Source: Endozoicomonas sp965198415 (GTDB lineage Bacteria; Pseudomonadota; Gammaproteobacteria; Pseudomonadales; Endozoicomonadaceae). From it: 64,000 bases of DNA. Every line of letters starts with the position of its first letter. The stretch's first letter is position 1. Location: positions 372,001-436,000 of the forward strand of contig CBDAPN010000029.1 in NCBI GenBank assembly GCA_965198415.1, given 5' to 3'. The notes beneath the pieces were generated by a model, which searched no databases, was not told the origin of the DNA, and worked only from the letters and a program-made list of their open reading frames with translations. Below are positions 1 to 9,067 of this stretch, piece after piece. Position numbers and translations under genes: made by a program.

Positions 1-449
1 CATGCACAGAGAATACACTCATACAGGCCATCAAGCTTTTCCCGGTCTTCAGGCGTTTGCAACCGTTCAATGGCCGGTGCAGGTTTGTCGTTAATAAGGT
101 AGGGCTTGATCTTTTCGTATTGTTTATAGAAAAGACTCATGTCCACTACCAGATCACGAATCACCGGCAAACCGGGCAGAGGTCTGACCACCAGTTTGCC
201 ACCCTTCGTCGCTTCAGAAAGCGGGGTAATACAAGCCAGACCGTTAGTACCAGTAATATTCAAACCGTCTGACCCACAAACACCCTCACGACATGAGCGC
301 CGATAGGTTAGTGTTGGATCTTGCTCTTTGAGCAGATTCAACACATCAAGAACCATTAAATCTTTGCCTTCCGGAATATCGACATCAAAGTCCATCATAT
401 AGGGCTTTTTATCGGTTTCCGGATTATAGCGATAAACACTTACCTTCAT
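1..449 (-). CDS. sdhB: Succinate dehydrogenase iron-sulfur subunit SdhB (partial, C-terminus beyond window)
   Basis: Electron-transfer subunit of complex II, passing electrons from SdhA FAD to ubiquinone through 2Fe-2S, 4Fe-4S and 3Fe-4S centres on the cytoplasmic face of the inner membrane. The reading frame begins at ATG 449 (MKVSVYRYNPETDKKPYMMD) and runs off the left edge after about 149 codons. Visible family marks are the plant-type ferredoxin cluster CREGVCGSDG followed by a later Cys, and the start of the second cluster region, CILCAC, at the edge. A GGGGAGAGGG Shine-Dalgarno lies just upstream, and sdhA ends 25 bases earlier, so it is the last gene of the sdhCDAB operon. Assignment is secure; only the C-terminal third is missing. 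Confidence 0.96.
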   Translation of the reverse strand, partial: MKVSVYRYNPETDKKPYMMDFDVDIPEGKDLMVLDVLNLLKEQDPTLTYRRSCREGVCGSDGLNITGTNGLACITPLSEATKGGKLVVRPLPGLPVIRDLVVDMSLFYKQYEKIKPYLINDKPAPAIERLQTPEDREKLDGLYECILCA

Positions 450-473
450 AACCCTCTCCCCAAGGTGTATGGA

Positions 474-2246
474 TCAGTAACTTCTTGCCTTAGGAGGGAA
501 TGCCTCCATGGTTGCCGGGGAAAAGTTGACTGCACGCTTACTCACTGACTGATCAATCGGTGAGAAAAGGGAGTGAACAAGCCAATTCTCATCATCCCGC
601 TCCTGAAAGTCATTACGAGCGTGGGCTCCACGAGACTCTTTCCTGGCCTCAGCTGAAACTGCCGTTGCATAAGCGACTTGATACAGATTTTCCAGCTCTA
701 ATGCTTCAATACGGGCGGTATTAAATGTAAGACTCTTATCCTGCAAGTGAAGATTAGCGATTCTTTCGCCCAACTCATCCAGCATTTTCAGGCCTTTTTG
801 CATGCTCTCACCCTCGCGGAACACGCCAAAGTAGAGTTGCATGGTGTGCTGCAACTCAGCACGTAACTCAGGAATGCTTTCACCACTAGTGGACTCGTTC
901 AAGCGCGTGAGACGAGATAAAGAGGCATCCAGATCACTTTCAGAAGCAGCAATGGAGTCGAAACCATCCCGCAGCTTCTCTTCAATATCAATACCGGCGG
1001 CACGACCAAAGACCACAAGATCCAACAGCGAGTTACCACCGAGACGGTTAGCGCCATGAACCGAAACACAGGCCGCCTCACCACAGGCATAGAGCCCTTC
1101 AATTACGACATCATTACCAGCGGCATCCCGACGCAGTGCCTGACCACCAATGTTGGTGGGAATTCCCCCCATCATGTAGTGACAGGTGGGCACAACAGGT
1201 ACGGGAACTTGTACAGGGTCGGCATGAGCAAACGTTTTGGATAATTCACAGATACCCGGCAAGCGAAGGTTGAGCGTTTCTTCACCAAGGTGATCAAGCT
1301 TCAGCAGCACATGATCTTTTTTGGGACCACAGCCACGACCTTCAAGGATCTCAATCACCATGGAGCGAGCCACTACGTCACGCCCTGCAAGATCTTTGGC
1401 GTTCGGAGCGTAACGCTCCATGAAGCGTTCACCTTCACTGTTGATGAGGTAACCACCTTCACCGCGACAGCCTTCCGTAACAAGAACACCCGCACCGTGT
1501 ATTCCGGTGGGGTGAAATTGCCACATTTCCATGTCCTGCACCGGGAAACCCGCACGCAGGGCCATACCAATACCGTCACCGGTATTGATCAGAGCGTTGG
1601 TAGTGGAGGCATATATACGACCAGCGCCGCCGGTCGCCAGAACAGTCGCTTTTGCTTTGATATAGACGGTTTCACCGGTTTCAATGTCAATAGCGATGAC
1701 ACCGGCAACTTGTCCTTTTTGGTTCTTTACCAAGTCGATGGCGTACCACTCGTTCAAAAAGGTGGTTCCGCCTTTGAGGTTTGCCTGATAAAGGGTATGC
1801 AGCAATGCATGGCCAGTACGGTCAGCAGCGGCACAGGTTCTTGCCGCCTGTCCACCAGCACCAAACTCTTTAGACTGACCACCAAATGGGCGCTGATAAA
1901 TACGGCCTTCCTCAGTACGAGAAAAAGGCAGCCCCATATGCTCAAGTTCAAAAACTGCTTTAGGACCTACCGAGCACATATACTCAATAGCGTCCTGATC
2001 GCCAATGTAGTCTGACCCTTTCACGGTATCAAACATATGCCAGCGCCAGTCATCTTGCGGGTCTGCACTGGCAATGGCGCAGGTAATACCGCCTTGGGCA
2101 GATACAGTATGGGAGCGGGTCGGGAAAACCTTGGTAATGCAGGCAGTGTTAATTCCAGCCTGAGTGAGTTCAAGGGCAGCACGCATGCCGGCGCCACCAC
2201 CACCTATAACAATGGCATCATAGGTTAAGGTACGAAGTGCTGACAT
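474..2246 (-). CDS. sdhA: Succinate dehydrogenase flavoprotein subunit SdhA
   Basis: Catalytic subunit of complex II: oxidises succinate to fumarate and reduces covalently bound FAD. The protein has 590 residues, matching the family (588 in E. coli). Residues 12-20 form the Rossmann FAD-binding loop (VIGGGGAGM), and SHTVSAQGG at 45-53 contains the His46 expected to be covalently flavinylated. Later conserved blocks include the fumarate-reductase/SDH signature around RTCAAADRTGH and the substrate-binding GGIPTN and HGANRLGGNSL segments. It sits between sdhD (4-base gap) and sdhB in a compact operon, so translation is probably coupled. No anomalies seen. Confidence 0.98.
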   Translation of the reverse strand: MSALRTLTYDAIVIGGGGAGMRAALELTQAGINTACITKVFPTRSHTVSAQGGITCAIASADPQDDWRWHMFDTVKGSDYIGDQDAIEYMCSVGPKAVFELEHMGLPFSRTEEGRIYQRPFGGQSKEFGAGGQAARTCAAADRTGHALLHTLYQANLKGGTTFLNEWYAIDLVKNQKGQVAGVIAIDIETGETVYIKAKATVLATGGAGRIYASTTNALINTGDGIGMALRAGFPVQDMEMWQFHPTGIHGAGVLVTEGCRGEGGYLINSEGERFMERYAPNAKDLAGRDVVARSMVIEILEGRGCGPKKDHVLLKLDHLGEETLNLRLPGICELSKTFAHADPVQVPVPVVPTCHYMMGGIPTNIGGQALRRDAAGNDVVIEGLYACGEAACVSVHGANRLGGNSLLDLVVFGRAAGIDIEEKLRDGFDSIAASESDLDASLSRLTRLNESTSGESIPELRAELQHTMQLYFGVFREGESMQKGLKMLDELGERIANLHLQDKSLTFNTARIEALELENLYQVAYATAVSAEARKESRGAHARNDFQERDDENWLVHSLFSPIDQSVSKRAVNFSPATMEAFPPKARSY

Positions 2247-2250
2247 TTAT

Positions 2251-2619
2251 TTAAAGCCCCCAAAGAATTTGCACGCCCCAGATCACATAACTGAACAGAG
2301 CGATAAAGCACAGAACTTGCACAGGAAAGCGAATAAGAACGGATTTACTACCAAGCGCACGGTCGTTTATATAGTCAGTGGTGATAGTCCACATCCCGAT
2401 CCAGGCATGAGCAAGTACAGAAAGCAGAGAAAGCAGAGTGAATACTCTCATCCAGGTCGCGTCAAAGAGCTCAGACCATTGGGAGTAATTGAGATTTGGA
2501 TTGACCACAATGTAGCCGAGTAAGAATACGAAGTAGGCGCCGAGAATGATCGCGGTCATTCTTTGCAGCATCCAATCGTAGAGTCCGCTACGGGACAAAT
2601 TGGTTATATTGGTTACCAT
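2251..2619 (-). CDS. sdhD: Succinate dehydrogenase membrane anchor SdhD
   Basis: Hydrophobic anchor subunit of complex II that with SdhC binds heme b and forms the ubiquinone site. The 122-residue protein has three predicted membrane helices at about 20-38, 58-78 and 95-118. His71 in the LAHAWIGMW segment and the Asp82-Tyr83 pair fall at the same positions as the E. coli heme ligand and quinone-site residues. Its start overlaps the end of sdhC by 7 bases, indicating translational coupling. Function follows from family knowledge; the residues are seen directly. Confidence 0.96.
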   Translation of the reverse strand: MVTNITNLSRSGLYDWMLQRMTAIILGAYFVFLLGYIVVNPNLNYSQWSELFDATWMRVFTLLSLLSVLAHAWIGMWTITTDYINDRALGSKSVLIRFPVQVLCFIALFSYVIWGVQILWGL

Positions 2620-2987
2620 ACCCAGACCCCCGCAAGGATAACAAGAACAACTGAAACAGCCAGCGTTACGATTGAACCAGCCTTACCGGACTCTTTGCCA
2701 TCACCGACATCCATATCCATCAACAGATGCTTCACACCAGCAACAAAATGATAAATAAGGGCTGACAAAATACCCCAGGTGATAAATTTGGCCAGCGGTG
2801 CGGACATCATAGCCCTGAGGGATTCAAAAGACTCTTCAGAAGTAAGCGACATTTGAAGTCCATACAGGAGGAATCCCATACCAACAAAAATGATAATTCC
2901 AGATATGCGGTGCAAAATGGAAGTATATGCTGGCAGAGGTAATTTAATTGTTGTAATTTCGAGATTAACAGGTCTTTTGCTATTCAC
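2613..2987 (-). CDS. sdhC: Succinate dehydrogenase cytochrome b556 subunit SdhC
   Basis: Membrane anchor and heme b subunit of complex II. The frame is open back to an ATG at 3092, but the extra 35 residues are arginine- and proline-rich and unlike any SdhC. The GTG at 2987 gives MNSKRPVNLEI, the canonical N-terminus, and 124 residues, close to the family length, so that start is chosen. SILHRISG at 23-30 is the quinone-site motif and His79 in IYHFVAGVKHLLMD is the expected heme ligand. Three membrane helices are apparent. First gene of sdhCDAB, transcribed from the 3224-3252 promoter. A start at 3092 is possible but unlikely. Confidence 0.94.
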   Translation of the reverse strand: MNSKRPVNLEITTIKLPLPAYTSILHRISGIIIFVGMGFLLYGLQMSLTSEESFESLRAMMSAPLAKFITWGILSALIYHFVAGVKHLLMDMDVGDGKESGKAGSIVTLAVSVVLVILAGVWVW

Positions 2988-3223
2988 TCTTTTTGCCCCA
3001 AGGCTAGGTGGCGTACATAGCAGAATCAGCAAGAACTTCCGAGTTCTCCGAACCCTACGACAAGCTTGAAGGAAGCGTAAATAACCATCCATTTTCGTCT
3101 ATCGCCAACATCAACTAATCTATGTATTAGTGTCGACAATTAACAGCGACTATTGACGATTGGTAACAACTTCCACTGAAAAACCGAGAGCCATTTTCAT
3201 AGCCCTGTCAGCTTCGCGTTCGG

Positions 3224-3252
3224 AGTATATACACTCCTCCATATAATTACAA
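3224..3252 (-). promoter_or_regulatory. Predicted sdhCDAB promoter
   Basis: On the minus strand TTGTAA (3252-3247) and TATACT (3229-3224) are separated by 17 bases, a good sigma-70 match. It points toward sdhC. Start site predicted near 3217. Confidence 0.5.
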
Positions 3253-3337
3253 TTGCTCACTTTGCTAAACACTTACGCCTAAATAATTGAATGAGAATGG
3301 TCATTTTTACTACGGATAACATCTTTAACTAGTTCGT

Positions 3338-3365
3338 TTGACAAAAAAATATATCGCTCTATAGT
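3338..3365 (+). promoter_or_regulatory. Predicted gltA promoter
   Basis: A perfect -35 hexamer TTGACA (3338-3343) is followed after 16 bases by TATAGT (3360-3365). It reads into gltA with a predicted start near 3372, leaving a leader of about 180 bases. Confidence 0.65.
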
Positions 3366-3554
3366 GTTCGCATCGTAAAAGGGAGCGGTTTACACTTGGT
3401 TTGCAAACAGCTTATTGATTCACCTTTAGGCTGCCTGACTACAAACTGAACTGCTCTTGGCTTTGCTTGAGACTTTTTGTGATTCCGTATCTGCAAGAAA
3501 TTCGATCTAAAAAGTAACTATAACGAGACAAAACGGCATGACAGGAGGCCATAC

Positions 3555-4847
3555 ATGGCTGACAAGAAAGCTCGACTCTCCATAGATGGCACGGACCAGT
3601 CTCTGGAGTTACCTATTTACTCAGGCAGTCTGGGTCCTGACGTAGTTGATGTAAGAGGCCTAACCAGTAAAGGCCTTTTTACCTACGACCCCGGCTTTGT
3701 TTCCACCGCTTCATGTGAGTCCAAAATCACCTACATTGATGGTGATAACGGTGTCTTGCTGCATCGTGGTTATCCTATTGAACAGCTGGCAGAAGAGTCT
3801 GATTACCTCGAAACCTGCTACCTGCTTCTTTATGGCGATCTACCCAATCGTCAGGAAAAACAAAAGTTTGAAAATACCATCATGCGTCACACCATGATCC
3901 ATGAGCAGATGAGCGATCTGTTCTCAGGCTTTCGCCGTGACGCGCACCCTATGGCGGTTATGTGTGGGGTTGTTGGTGCTCTTTCTGCTTTTTACCACGA
4001 CTCGCTGGACATCACCAATGAAGTGCACCGTGAAGTTTGCGCTTACCGGCTGATCTCTAAAATGCCAACTCTGGCGGCAATGGCCTACAAGTACTCTATT
4101 GGTCAGCCGTTTGTCTATCCGCGCAACGACCTGAGCTACGGCGGCAACTTTCTGCATATGATGTTCGCGACACCCTGCGAAGAGTACAAGGTCAAACCGG
4201 TTCTGGCCAAGGCCATGGATCGCATTTTCCTGCTCCATGCAGACCATGAACAAAATGCTTCAACCTCTACCGTCCGACTTGCCGGTTCTTCCGGAGCCAA
4301 CCCCTTTGCCTGTATCGCCGCCGGCATTGCCGCATTGTGGGGGCCTGCCCATGGCGGAGCCAATGAAGCGGTATTGGTGATGCTCAATGAAATTGGCGAT
4401 GAAGCCAACATTGATGAGTACATTGCTAAAGCAAAAGACAAAGAAGACCCATTCCGCCTGATGGGCTTTGGTCACCGGGTCTACAAAAACTTTGACCCTC
4501 GTGCCAAGGTCATGAAACAGACCTGTGACGAAGTACTCACAGAGCTGGGCCTAGAAGACGACCCGCTGTTTAAGATCGCCAAACGCCTTGAGAAAATCGC
4601 CTTAGAAGATGAGTACTTCATCGAGAAGAAACTTTACCCCAACGTAGATTTCTACTCCGGCATAATTCTCAAAGCCCTGGGCATCCCAACAGAGATGTTC
4701 ACGGTTATCTTTGCCACTGGCCGTACACCGGGCTGGATCGCCCACTGGCACGAAATGATCAGCGGTGACTACCGTATTGGTCGCCCTCGCCAGTTGTACA
4801 CCGGTCAAACAAAGCGCGACTACGTCCCTCTGCAAAATAGAGATTAA
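3555..4847 (+). CDS. gltA: Citrate synthase (type II, hexameric class)
   Basis: Condenses acetyl-CoA with oxaloacetate to citrate, the entry step of the TCA cycle. The product has 430 residues against 427 in E. coli, indicating the long NADH-sensitive gram-negative type. Active-site residues are visible: His266 in WGPAHGGANE, His307 in GFGHRVYKN and the Asp of NVDFYSG (about 365), plus the oxaloacetate-contacting HADHEQN at 228. The start at 3555 is set by an AGGAGG site at 3543-3548. It is transcribed away from sdhCDAB, from a strong-looking promoter, and a hairpin follows the stop codon. Confidence 0.98.
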   Translation: MADKKARLSIDGTDQSLELPIYSGSLGPDVVDVRGLTSKGLFTYDPGFVSTASCESKITYIDGDNGVLLHRGYPIEQLAEESDYLETCYLLLYGDLPNRQEKQKFENTIMRHTMIHEQMSDLFSGFRRDAHPMAVMCGVVGALSAFYHDSLDITNEVHREVCAYRLISKMPTLAAMAYKYSIGQPFVYPRNDLSYGGNFLHMMFATPCEEYKVKPVLAKAMDRIFLLHADHEQNASTSTVRLAGSSGANPFACIAAGIAALWGPAHGGANEAVLVMLNEIGDEANIDEYIAKAKDKEDPFRLMGFGHRVYKNFDPRAKVMKQTCDEVLTELGLEDDPLFKIAKRLEKIALEDEYFIEKKLYPNVDFYSGIILKALGIPTEMFTVIFATGRTPGWIAHWHEMISGDYRIGRPRQLYTGQTKRDYVPLQNRD

Positions 4848-4879
4848 AAAAATGCGGCCTTACTCAAAGCAAGGCCGCA
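4846..4879 (-). terminator. Rho-independent terminator facing left
   Basis: TGCGGCCTT (4853-4861) pairs with AAGGCCGCA (4871-4879) around a 9-base loop. The run of A at 4846-4852 reads as T on the minus strand, so the canonical terminator faces leftward. It would stop transcription from the 5296-5796 gene before it becomes antisense to gltA. On the plus strand the hairpin follows gltA but lacks a U-tract. Confidence 0.7.
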
Positions 4880-5001
4880 GACGCAATACTTACCCTATTC
4901 ATTTTTAAAACATATCAGGCTGCTCTGTGCAGCCTAATTTTTTAAGCCACCTTACTGTTATCAACCCAATACGCTAGGCCTACCATCATCCGATGACCGT
5001 T

Positions 5002-5122
5002 TTTTTACCGGAGATTGCGTAAAGCATCCCCTTTATGCCCTTTGGGTATTTATGCCCTTTGGGTATTTATGCCCTTTGGATATTTAAACCCTTCGGTTGC
5101 GATAGGGCGGGTAGTGTCAGGG
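5002..5122 (+). repeat. Dispersed repeat R1 with three 17-bp tandem units
   Basis: Units of 17 bp (TATGCCCTTTGGGTATT) start at 5034, 5051 and 5068, followed by a degenerate fourth. The left flank contains GAGATTGCGTAAAGCATC and the right flank TGCGATAGGGCGGG then AGTGTCAG. The same flanks recur inverted at 59610-59695 and 63110-63186, defining a dispersed family. The unit is an imperfect dyad (CCC-TTT-GGG core). The rest of the 4848-5295 spacer holds only the terminator above and no convincing gene. Confidence 0.8.
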
Positions 5123-5295
5123 ATATATTCTAACAACATAAAAATCGAAGCTGACCAGAGAGTTTGCCAGCTGTGGTTAGATAAAATCACCCTCAAAAAA
5201 CATACAGCTTTTCATTTTCTGTAGGCCATTAAGCCTTACCGCACATGGGGTCAAGACTCAATGGATGTTGTTTTGGTAGCTGGCTAACAATGTGC

Positions 5296-5796
5296 TCAAT
5301 AATCGCACTTATACAGTTCATTATACGGTGGAATGTAATATATCCCACCGTGCACAGCGTCGCTGCAGAATCCAATCCCTCCCTCCGCAGCAGCATGACA
5401 GGCATTGATACCCGGCATAACAGTGAAGGAGCAGCTGGCAACATCACCGTTTTTGCCAAACGTCAATGTGAAGTTTGTAATGAGTCTGCGATGGCTAAAA
5501 GGTACTTTCCAAGGGAAAAAGAGACGCTTTTTCCCAAGGTGCTCGTTATAAACACTAATGGCCGGCTGACTTAAAGCAGGGTCTATTTCATCGGAGCTGT
5601 TACTGGAGTGGGCTGGTACCTGCATTGGGATATCATAATATTCAAAGCCTGAGAAGACATTCAATTTTGTGGTGATTGGATGATCAGAGTTGTTCACCAC
5701 TTTAAACCAAGCGTGGGCCATTGAACTGCTCATTAACATACACAATAGTACTGAAAAAAAAGGCGGGCGATTTAATGGGGATTGCGTTCTCATCAT
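5296..5796 (-). CDS. Small secreted protein of unknown function
   Basis: I do not recognise a family. The 166-residue product starts with a classical signal peptide: a basic start, the hydrophobic stretch FFSVLLCMLMSSS and a probable cut after SMAHA (about residue 29). The mature part has a beta-rich look, opening with WFKVVNNSDHPITTKLNVF and ending in a Cys-containing tail with four Cys in the last 60 residues. Start codons ATG at 5796 and 5793 both follow an AAAAGG ribosome site. It stands alone between repeat R1 and hda, on the same strand as hda. Translation seems real because of the signal peptide; function is unknown. Confidence 0.6.
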   Translation of the reverse strand: MMRTQSPLNRPPFFSVLLCMLMSSSMAHAWFKVVNNSDHPITTKLNVFSGFEYYDIPMQVPAHSSNSSDEIDPALSQPAISVYNEHLGKKRLFFPWKVPFSHRRLITNFTLTFGKNGDVASCSFTVMPGINACHAAAEGGIGFCSDAVHGGIYYIPPYNELYKCDY

Positions 5797-5921
5797 GCTG
5801 ACCTTTTGTAGAACCTGTGTTTAAGATAGTTAAACTCAGGTAAAACGTGCTTTTTATACTACAAAAGTCGTTCAGTTTTCCGATTTTGTACTGAAGTTAA
5901 GCAATAAACAAAGCTCAGCGT

Positions 5922-6638
5922 TTACCAACCCAACACTTCCTTCACAAAAGGTATGGTGAGCTTACGCTTGGCTCGTAAAGAAGCGCTGTCCAGCTTGTGC
6001 AGTAATCCGAACAGTTTCGCCATATCCCGGCTGCCACGATGAATGATGAACCGGGCAACTTCATCACTTAAATCAAAGCCGCGATAATGCGCTCGCAGCT
6101 TTAGAGCAGCCACTTTACCCTGATCATTAAGGGGGTGAACCTGAAACACCAGCCCCCAACTGAGACGAGAAACCAGATCCGGGAGTTGAATATTCAGCGC
6201 TTTGGGTAGGTTATTTCCTGCCACCAGAAACCGGGTTCGGCAGTCTCTGAGGCGGTTATACAGATCAAACAGCGCCTCTTCCCATTCTTGCACGCCAGCG
6301 ACTGCGCCAATATCGTCCAGGCACACCAACTGTAAACGCTCAATCCCTTCAAGCAGTTGCGGCGAATAGTCCACCAGCTCTTTCATGGGCAGATAAATGC
6401 TTCGGCTGCGGCGACGATCCACCTGATGGCAGGCAGCCTGCAATAAATGACTGCAACCCACCCCCGGTGGCCCATAGAGGTAAATAAACTGCTCAGACGC
6501 AACACCGGGTACGGATTTATCCATATCCAACAGGTTAACCAGCGTCTCGTTTTGCCCGCTGTAAAAATTGGCAAACGCGGCATCGTCTCGTAACTGGATA
6601 CTAAGCGGCAGCTGCACAGGCAAACTCATAGTGGACAT
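5922..6638 (-). CDS. hda: Regulatory inactivation of DnaA protein Hda
   Basis: AAA+ protein related to DnaA that, bound to the replication sliding clamp, stimulates hydrolysis of DnaA-ATP and so prevents over-initiation. The N-terminus carries QLPLSI, the beta-clamp binding motif (QLSLPL in E. coli). A degenerate Walker A (GPPGVGCSHLL) is followed by Walker B-like LVCLDDIG and a sensor region. Length of 238 residues fits the family. ATG 6638 is preferred over the TTG one codon upstream. It lies downstream of the PerM-like permease on the same strand, an arrangement shared with Pseudomonas. The altered Walker A lysine position is also seen in family members. Confidence 0.93.
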   Translation of the reverse strand: MSTMSLPVQLPLSIQLRDDAAFANFYSGQNETLVNLLDMDKSVPGVASEQFIYLYGPPGVGCSHLLQAACHQVDRRRSRSIYLPMKELVDYSPQLLEGIERLQLVCLDDIGAVAGVQEWEEALFDLYNRLRDCRTRFLVAGNNLPKALNIQLPDLVSRLSWGLVFQVHPLNDQGKVAALKLRAHYRGFDLSDEVARFIIHRGSRDMAKLFGLLHKLDSASLRAKRKLTIPFVKEVLGW

Positions 6639-6818
6639 CAAATCCGTAGGTCGTGTGATTACTCTATTATCTGTCGGTTTACTGGCACCTATGGTACCGA
6701 ATAATGACCACAGAAACGGTTACATTACAGCAACATCATAAAACCATTCTGCCGGTATTGATGGGTACCAACAACAGTACCTTCATCCGATGACAACCGA
6801 CAGCGCCCACCACAGAGT

Positions 6819-7904
6819 TCACTCTCTCTCGCGCTCTACGTGGGCGTGATAAAGGTGGCTGGCTTTATAATTCATCGTCAGATGCCGCAAGAGTACCATA
6901 ATAATTGCTGCCACTGGCAGAGCGATGAGCATACCAACAAAGCCGAACAGCTGCCCCCCTGCCATCAAGGCAAAGATAACCGCCACCGGATGCAGGCCAA
7001 TTTTATCGCCAAGTAAAAGTGGCGTAAGTACCCAGCCTTCAAGTGCTTGGCCCACCAGAAAAACCCCACTGACTAATACCAGCCCCGTGTAACTGTCAAA
7101 TTGAAACAGCGCCACCGCAATAGCAGCCACAAACCCAAGGAAAAACCCCATATAAGGAATGATACTGGCCAACCCCGCCAGCATCCCGATCACAATAGCA
7201 AACTGCAGGCCGATGAGGGTCAAACCGAGGCTGTAAATAACGCCAAGAGCCACCATCACCATCAGCTGCCCTTTAAAGAAAGCACCCAATACTTCATCGC
7301 ACTCTTTCAGCAGGCCAACCGCCACCGATTCAACATTTCTTGGCAACATGGTTCTTAGGTTGTCCATCATTTTGTCCCAATCCCGCAACAGATAAAACGT
7401 CACCACAGGAATCAGAAACAGGTTGACCAAAAACTCAATTAACGCCAACGACGACCGGGAGACCGACGCACTCACCGAAGCCAAGAGCCCCCCGGCTTGT
7501 TGCCACTGCCCGGCCAGCCGTTTGGAAAGCTCGGCAAACTCAAACAGCGCCGGATCAATATCGATGTCGAGGTAGCGGCTAATCTGCGGCAATACATTGC
7601 CCTCCAGCCAGGCCTCCCATTGCGGCAGCAGATGGATAATGGTTTTGATTTGCCCGGTCAATGCCGGAATCACAATCAGCAGTGCGGTAATCAGCACGCC
7701 AAACAGCAGCAGAAAAACACAAACGACCGCCAGAGTTCTGGAAAAACCTTTGGTCTCCAGCCAGTCGGTCAGTGGGTCCCACAAATAGGCAAGCACCATA
7801 CTGATGACAAAAGGCGTTAGCACCGGCCCAAGAAAATGGATCAATAAAACACAGGCCAGACCAAAAGCCCCCAGCATGTAACGCTGATGCACTGTCAGAT
7901 TCAT
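6819..7904 (-). CDS. AI-2E family (PerM-like) inner-membrane transporter
   Basis: Polytopic membrane protein of the AI-2E/PerM permease family; the substrate of this subgroup is not established. In 361 residues there are about seven to eight hydrophobic helices, paired at the N-terminus (12-40, 60-88), with the family's GLASIIPYMGFFLG segment (about 247-260) and the GWVLTPLLLGDKIGLHPVAVIFALMAGGQLFG signature near the C-terminus. The start at 7904 follows AAGGA. It is 17 bases downstream of the DUF2066 gene and upstream of hda, probably one transcription unit. Family assignment is firm; a role in autoinducer export would be speculation. Confidence 0.9.
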   Translation of the reverse strand: MNLTVHQRYMLGAFGLACVLLIHFLGPVLTPFVISMVLAYLWDPLTDWLETKGFSRTLAVVCVFLLLFGVLITALLIVIPALTGQIKTIIHLLPQWEAWLEGNVLPQISRYLDIDIDPALFEFAELSKRLAGQWQQAGGLLASVSASVSRSSLALIEFLVNLFLIPVVTFYLLRDWDKMMDNLRTMLPRNVESVAVGLLKECDEVLGAFFKGQLMVMVALGVIYSLGLTLIGLQFAIVIGMLAGLASIIPYMGFFLGFVAAIAVALFQFDSYTGLVLVSGVFLVGQALEGWVLTPLLLGDKIGLHPVAVIFALMAGGQLFGFVGMLIALPVAAIIMVLLRHLTMNYKASHLYHAHVERERE

Positions 7905-7921
7905 CGTTTATTATCCTTAGG

Positions 7922-9067
7922 CTATCGAGTCCATCGATAGGTCATTTTCGCTGTGTTACTGCCACTCACCGGCTGTAAACTGCGACCGAGAGCCAGCGCG
8001 TCCGCCAGCTGACTCTCGGAGCCGTCAATAACCAGCTCCAGCTCAATGGTAGAACCTGATACTTTATGCACTTTCACATCCCGAATGGCGGTGACTTGCT
8101 GCAGGTATTTATCCAGATCCGCATAGATTTGAACGCTGGTAACATTTTCCACCACCAAACGAACGTTGGCACTGGCATCGGAGGCATCAATGGCGTAGTG
8201 CGCCGAGAGAACTTTTCCCACCATGTCGGACGCTATACGAGCAACGCCGGGCGCATCCAGATTATCAACCGCCGCCGTCTGGCTTATCCCACGGAAGATC
8301 AGACTCAGCCGACCCGTATAGCGATCATCTCGCAGCAACAGGCGACCGGACAAAATCGACTGAGCACCGTAACGGCGGGAGGCTTCCTGCAGCTTGTCCG
8401 AAAACCCGCCCCAGATATCAACCGCAGAGATATTGGCCTCGTCGTCAAAATCCATTAAAGGAAAGAGTACGGGTAGGCCACGGGTCTGAAATTGCTCGTA
8501 AAAGACCTCCGGCAAAGCCGCCGAAGCACTGATGACGCTACGCTGACCGGCCTGCTCCACCGCCAGCCACACCAACGTTGCGGGCCGATTCTGCCCCCAG
8601 ATGGCAACCCCAGCCCGGCGCAGTAACCGATTCACCGACTGCTCATCGAAGGTTACGTCAAAGTACTGCTGCCGCTGCGCCGTTGCTTCATCGGTTCTAA
8701 AACCAAATTTCCGAATGTACGTGTCTGGCTTGGCCATCGCTTCGCGCACTACCGTGTTGTCAAGTACCTCACGCTGCCCGGCGACTTTTACCAGTACTTG
8801 ACTGAACGCCTGACTCATCGCCTGTGCCCGCTCCTGAAAACCCTGACCGGCCACGGGAATGTCCTGACTGTAAAGCCCCTTCACCACCGCTGCCTGAGCA
8901 CTGCCAGCAAACAAGCTGAAAACGGCGGCGCAAAAGACAAAAACACGCAGATAAAAACCTGAAAGAGAGAAAAACTTAAAAGCAGGCTGCTGTACTAGCT
9001 GCAAAAATGGTTGGCACGCTTGAGAAAAGGCGTTGTAAAAAAAGCTGCACTGAGTTGCCACGGGCAT
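7922..9067 (-). CDS. DUF2066 domain protein, probably exported
   Basis: Conserved gammaproteobacterial protein of unknown function with a DUF2066 region. A hydrophobic stretch FYLRVFVFCAAVFSLFAGSAQA acts as a signal peptide with a likely cut after AQA; the mature protein starts AVVKGLYSQDIPVAGQG. The mature domain includes the family's repeated AMSQAFSQVLVKVAGQREVL and AVEQAGQRSVI blocks. The start is uncertain: the frame is open to a TTG at 9109, ATG at 9067 follows AGGG closely, and either gives an unusually long N-region before the hydrophobic core. It leads the permease-hda unit and is divergent from purM. Confidence 0.82.
   Translation of the reverse strand: MPVATQCSFFYNAFSQACQPFLQLVQQPAFKFFSLSGFYLRVFVFCAAVFSLFAGSAQAAVVKGLYSQDIPVAGQGFQERAQAMSQAFSQVLVKVAGQREVLDNTVVREAMAKPDTYIRKFGFRTDEATAQRQQYFDVTFDEQSVNRLLRRAGVAIWGQNRPATLVWLAVEQAGQRSVISASAALPEVFYEQFQTRGLPVLFPLMDFDDEANISAVDIWGGFSDKLQEASRRYGAQSILSGRLLLRDDRYTGRLSLIFRGISQTAAVDNLDAPGVARIASDMVGKVLSAHYAIDASDASANVRLVVENVTSVQIYADLDKYLQQVTAIRDVKVHKVSGSTIELELVIDGSESQLADALALGRSLQPVSGSNTAKMTYRWTR

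Larger units (their letters stand above)
2988..3554. other. Divergent sdhC/gltA control region
   Basis: This 567-base AT-rich spacer separates the two divergent TCA-cycle units. It holds the two promoters listed separately and implies long untranslated leaders (about 230 bases for sdhC, about 180 for gltA). No further gene or clear repeat was seen. Divergent sdh/gltA control regions in relatives are usually targets for carbon- and oxygen-responsive regulators, but I cannot name a bound protein from the sequence. Confidence 0.7.

Noticed and set aside
1290..2015. 241-codon plus-strand frame opposite sdhA
   Set aside because: Antisense shadow of a highly conserved gene.
5034..5084. Tandem 17-bp repeats as a possible CRISPR array
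   Set aside because: Units are directly contiguous with no spacers, and the flanks recur elsewhere as a dispersed repeat.
5015..5224. 69-codon plus-strand frame through repeat R1
   Set aside because: It is a translation of the tandem repeat with no ribosome site; composition follows the repeat.
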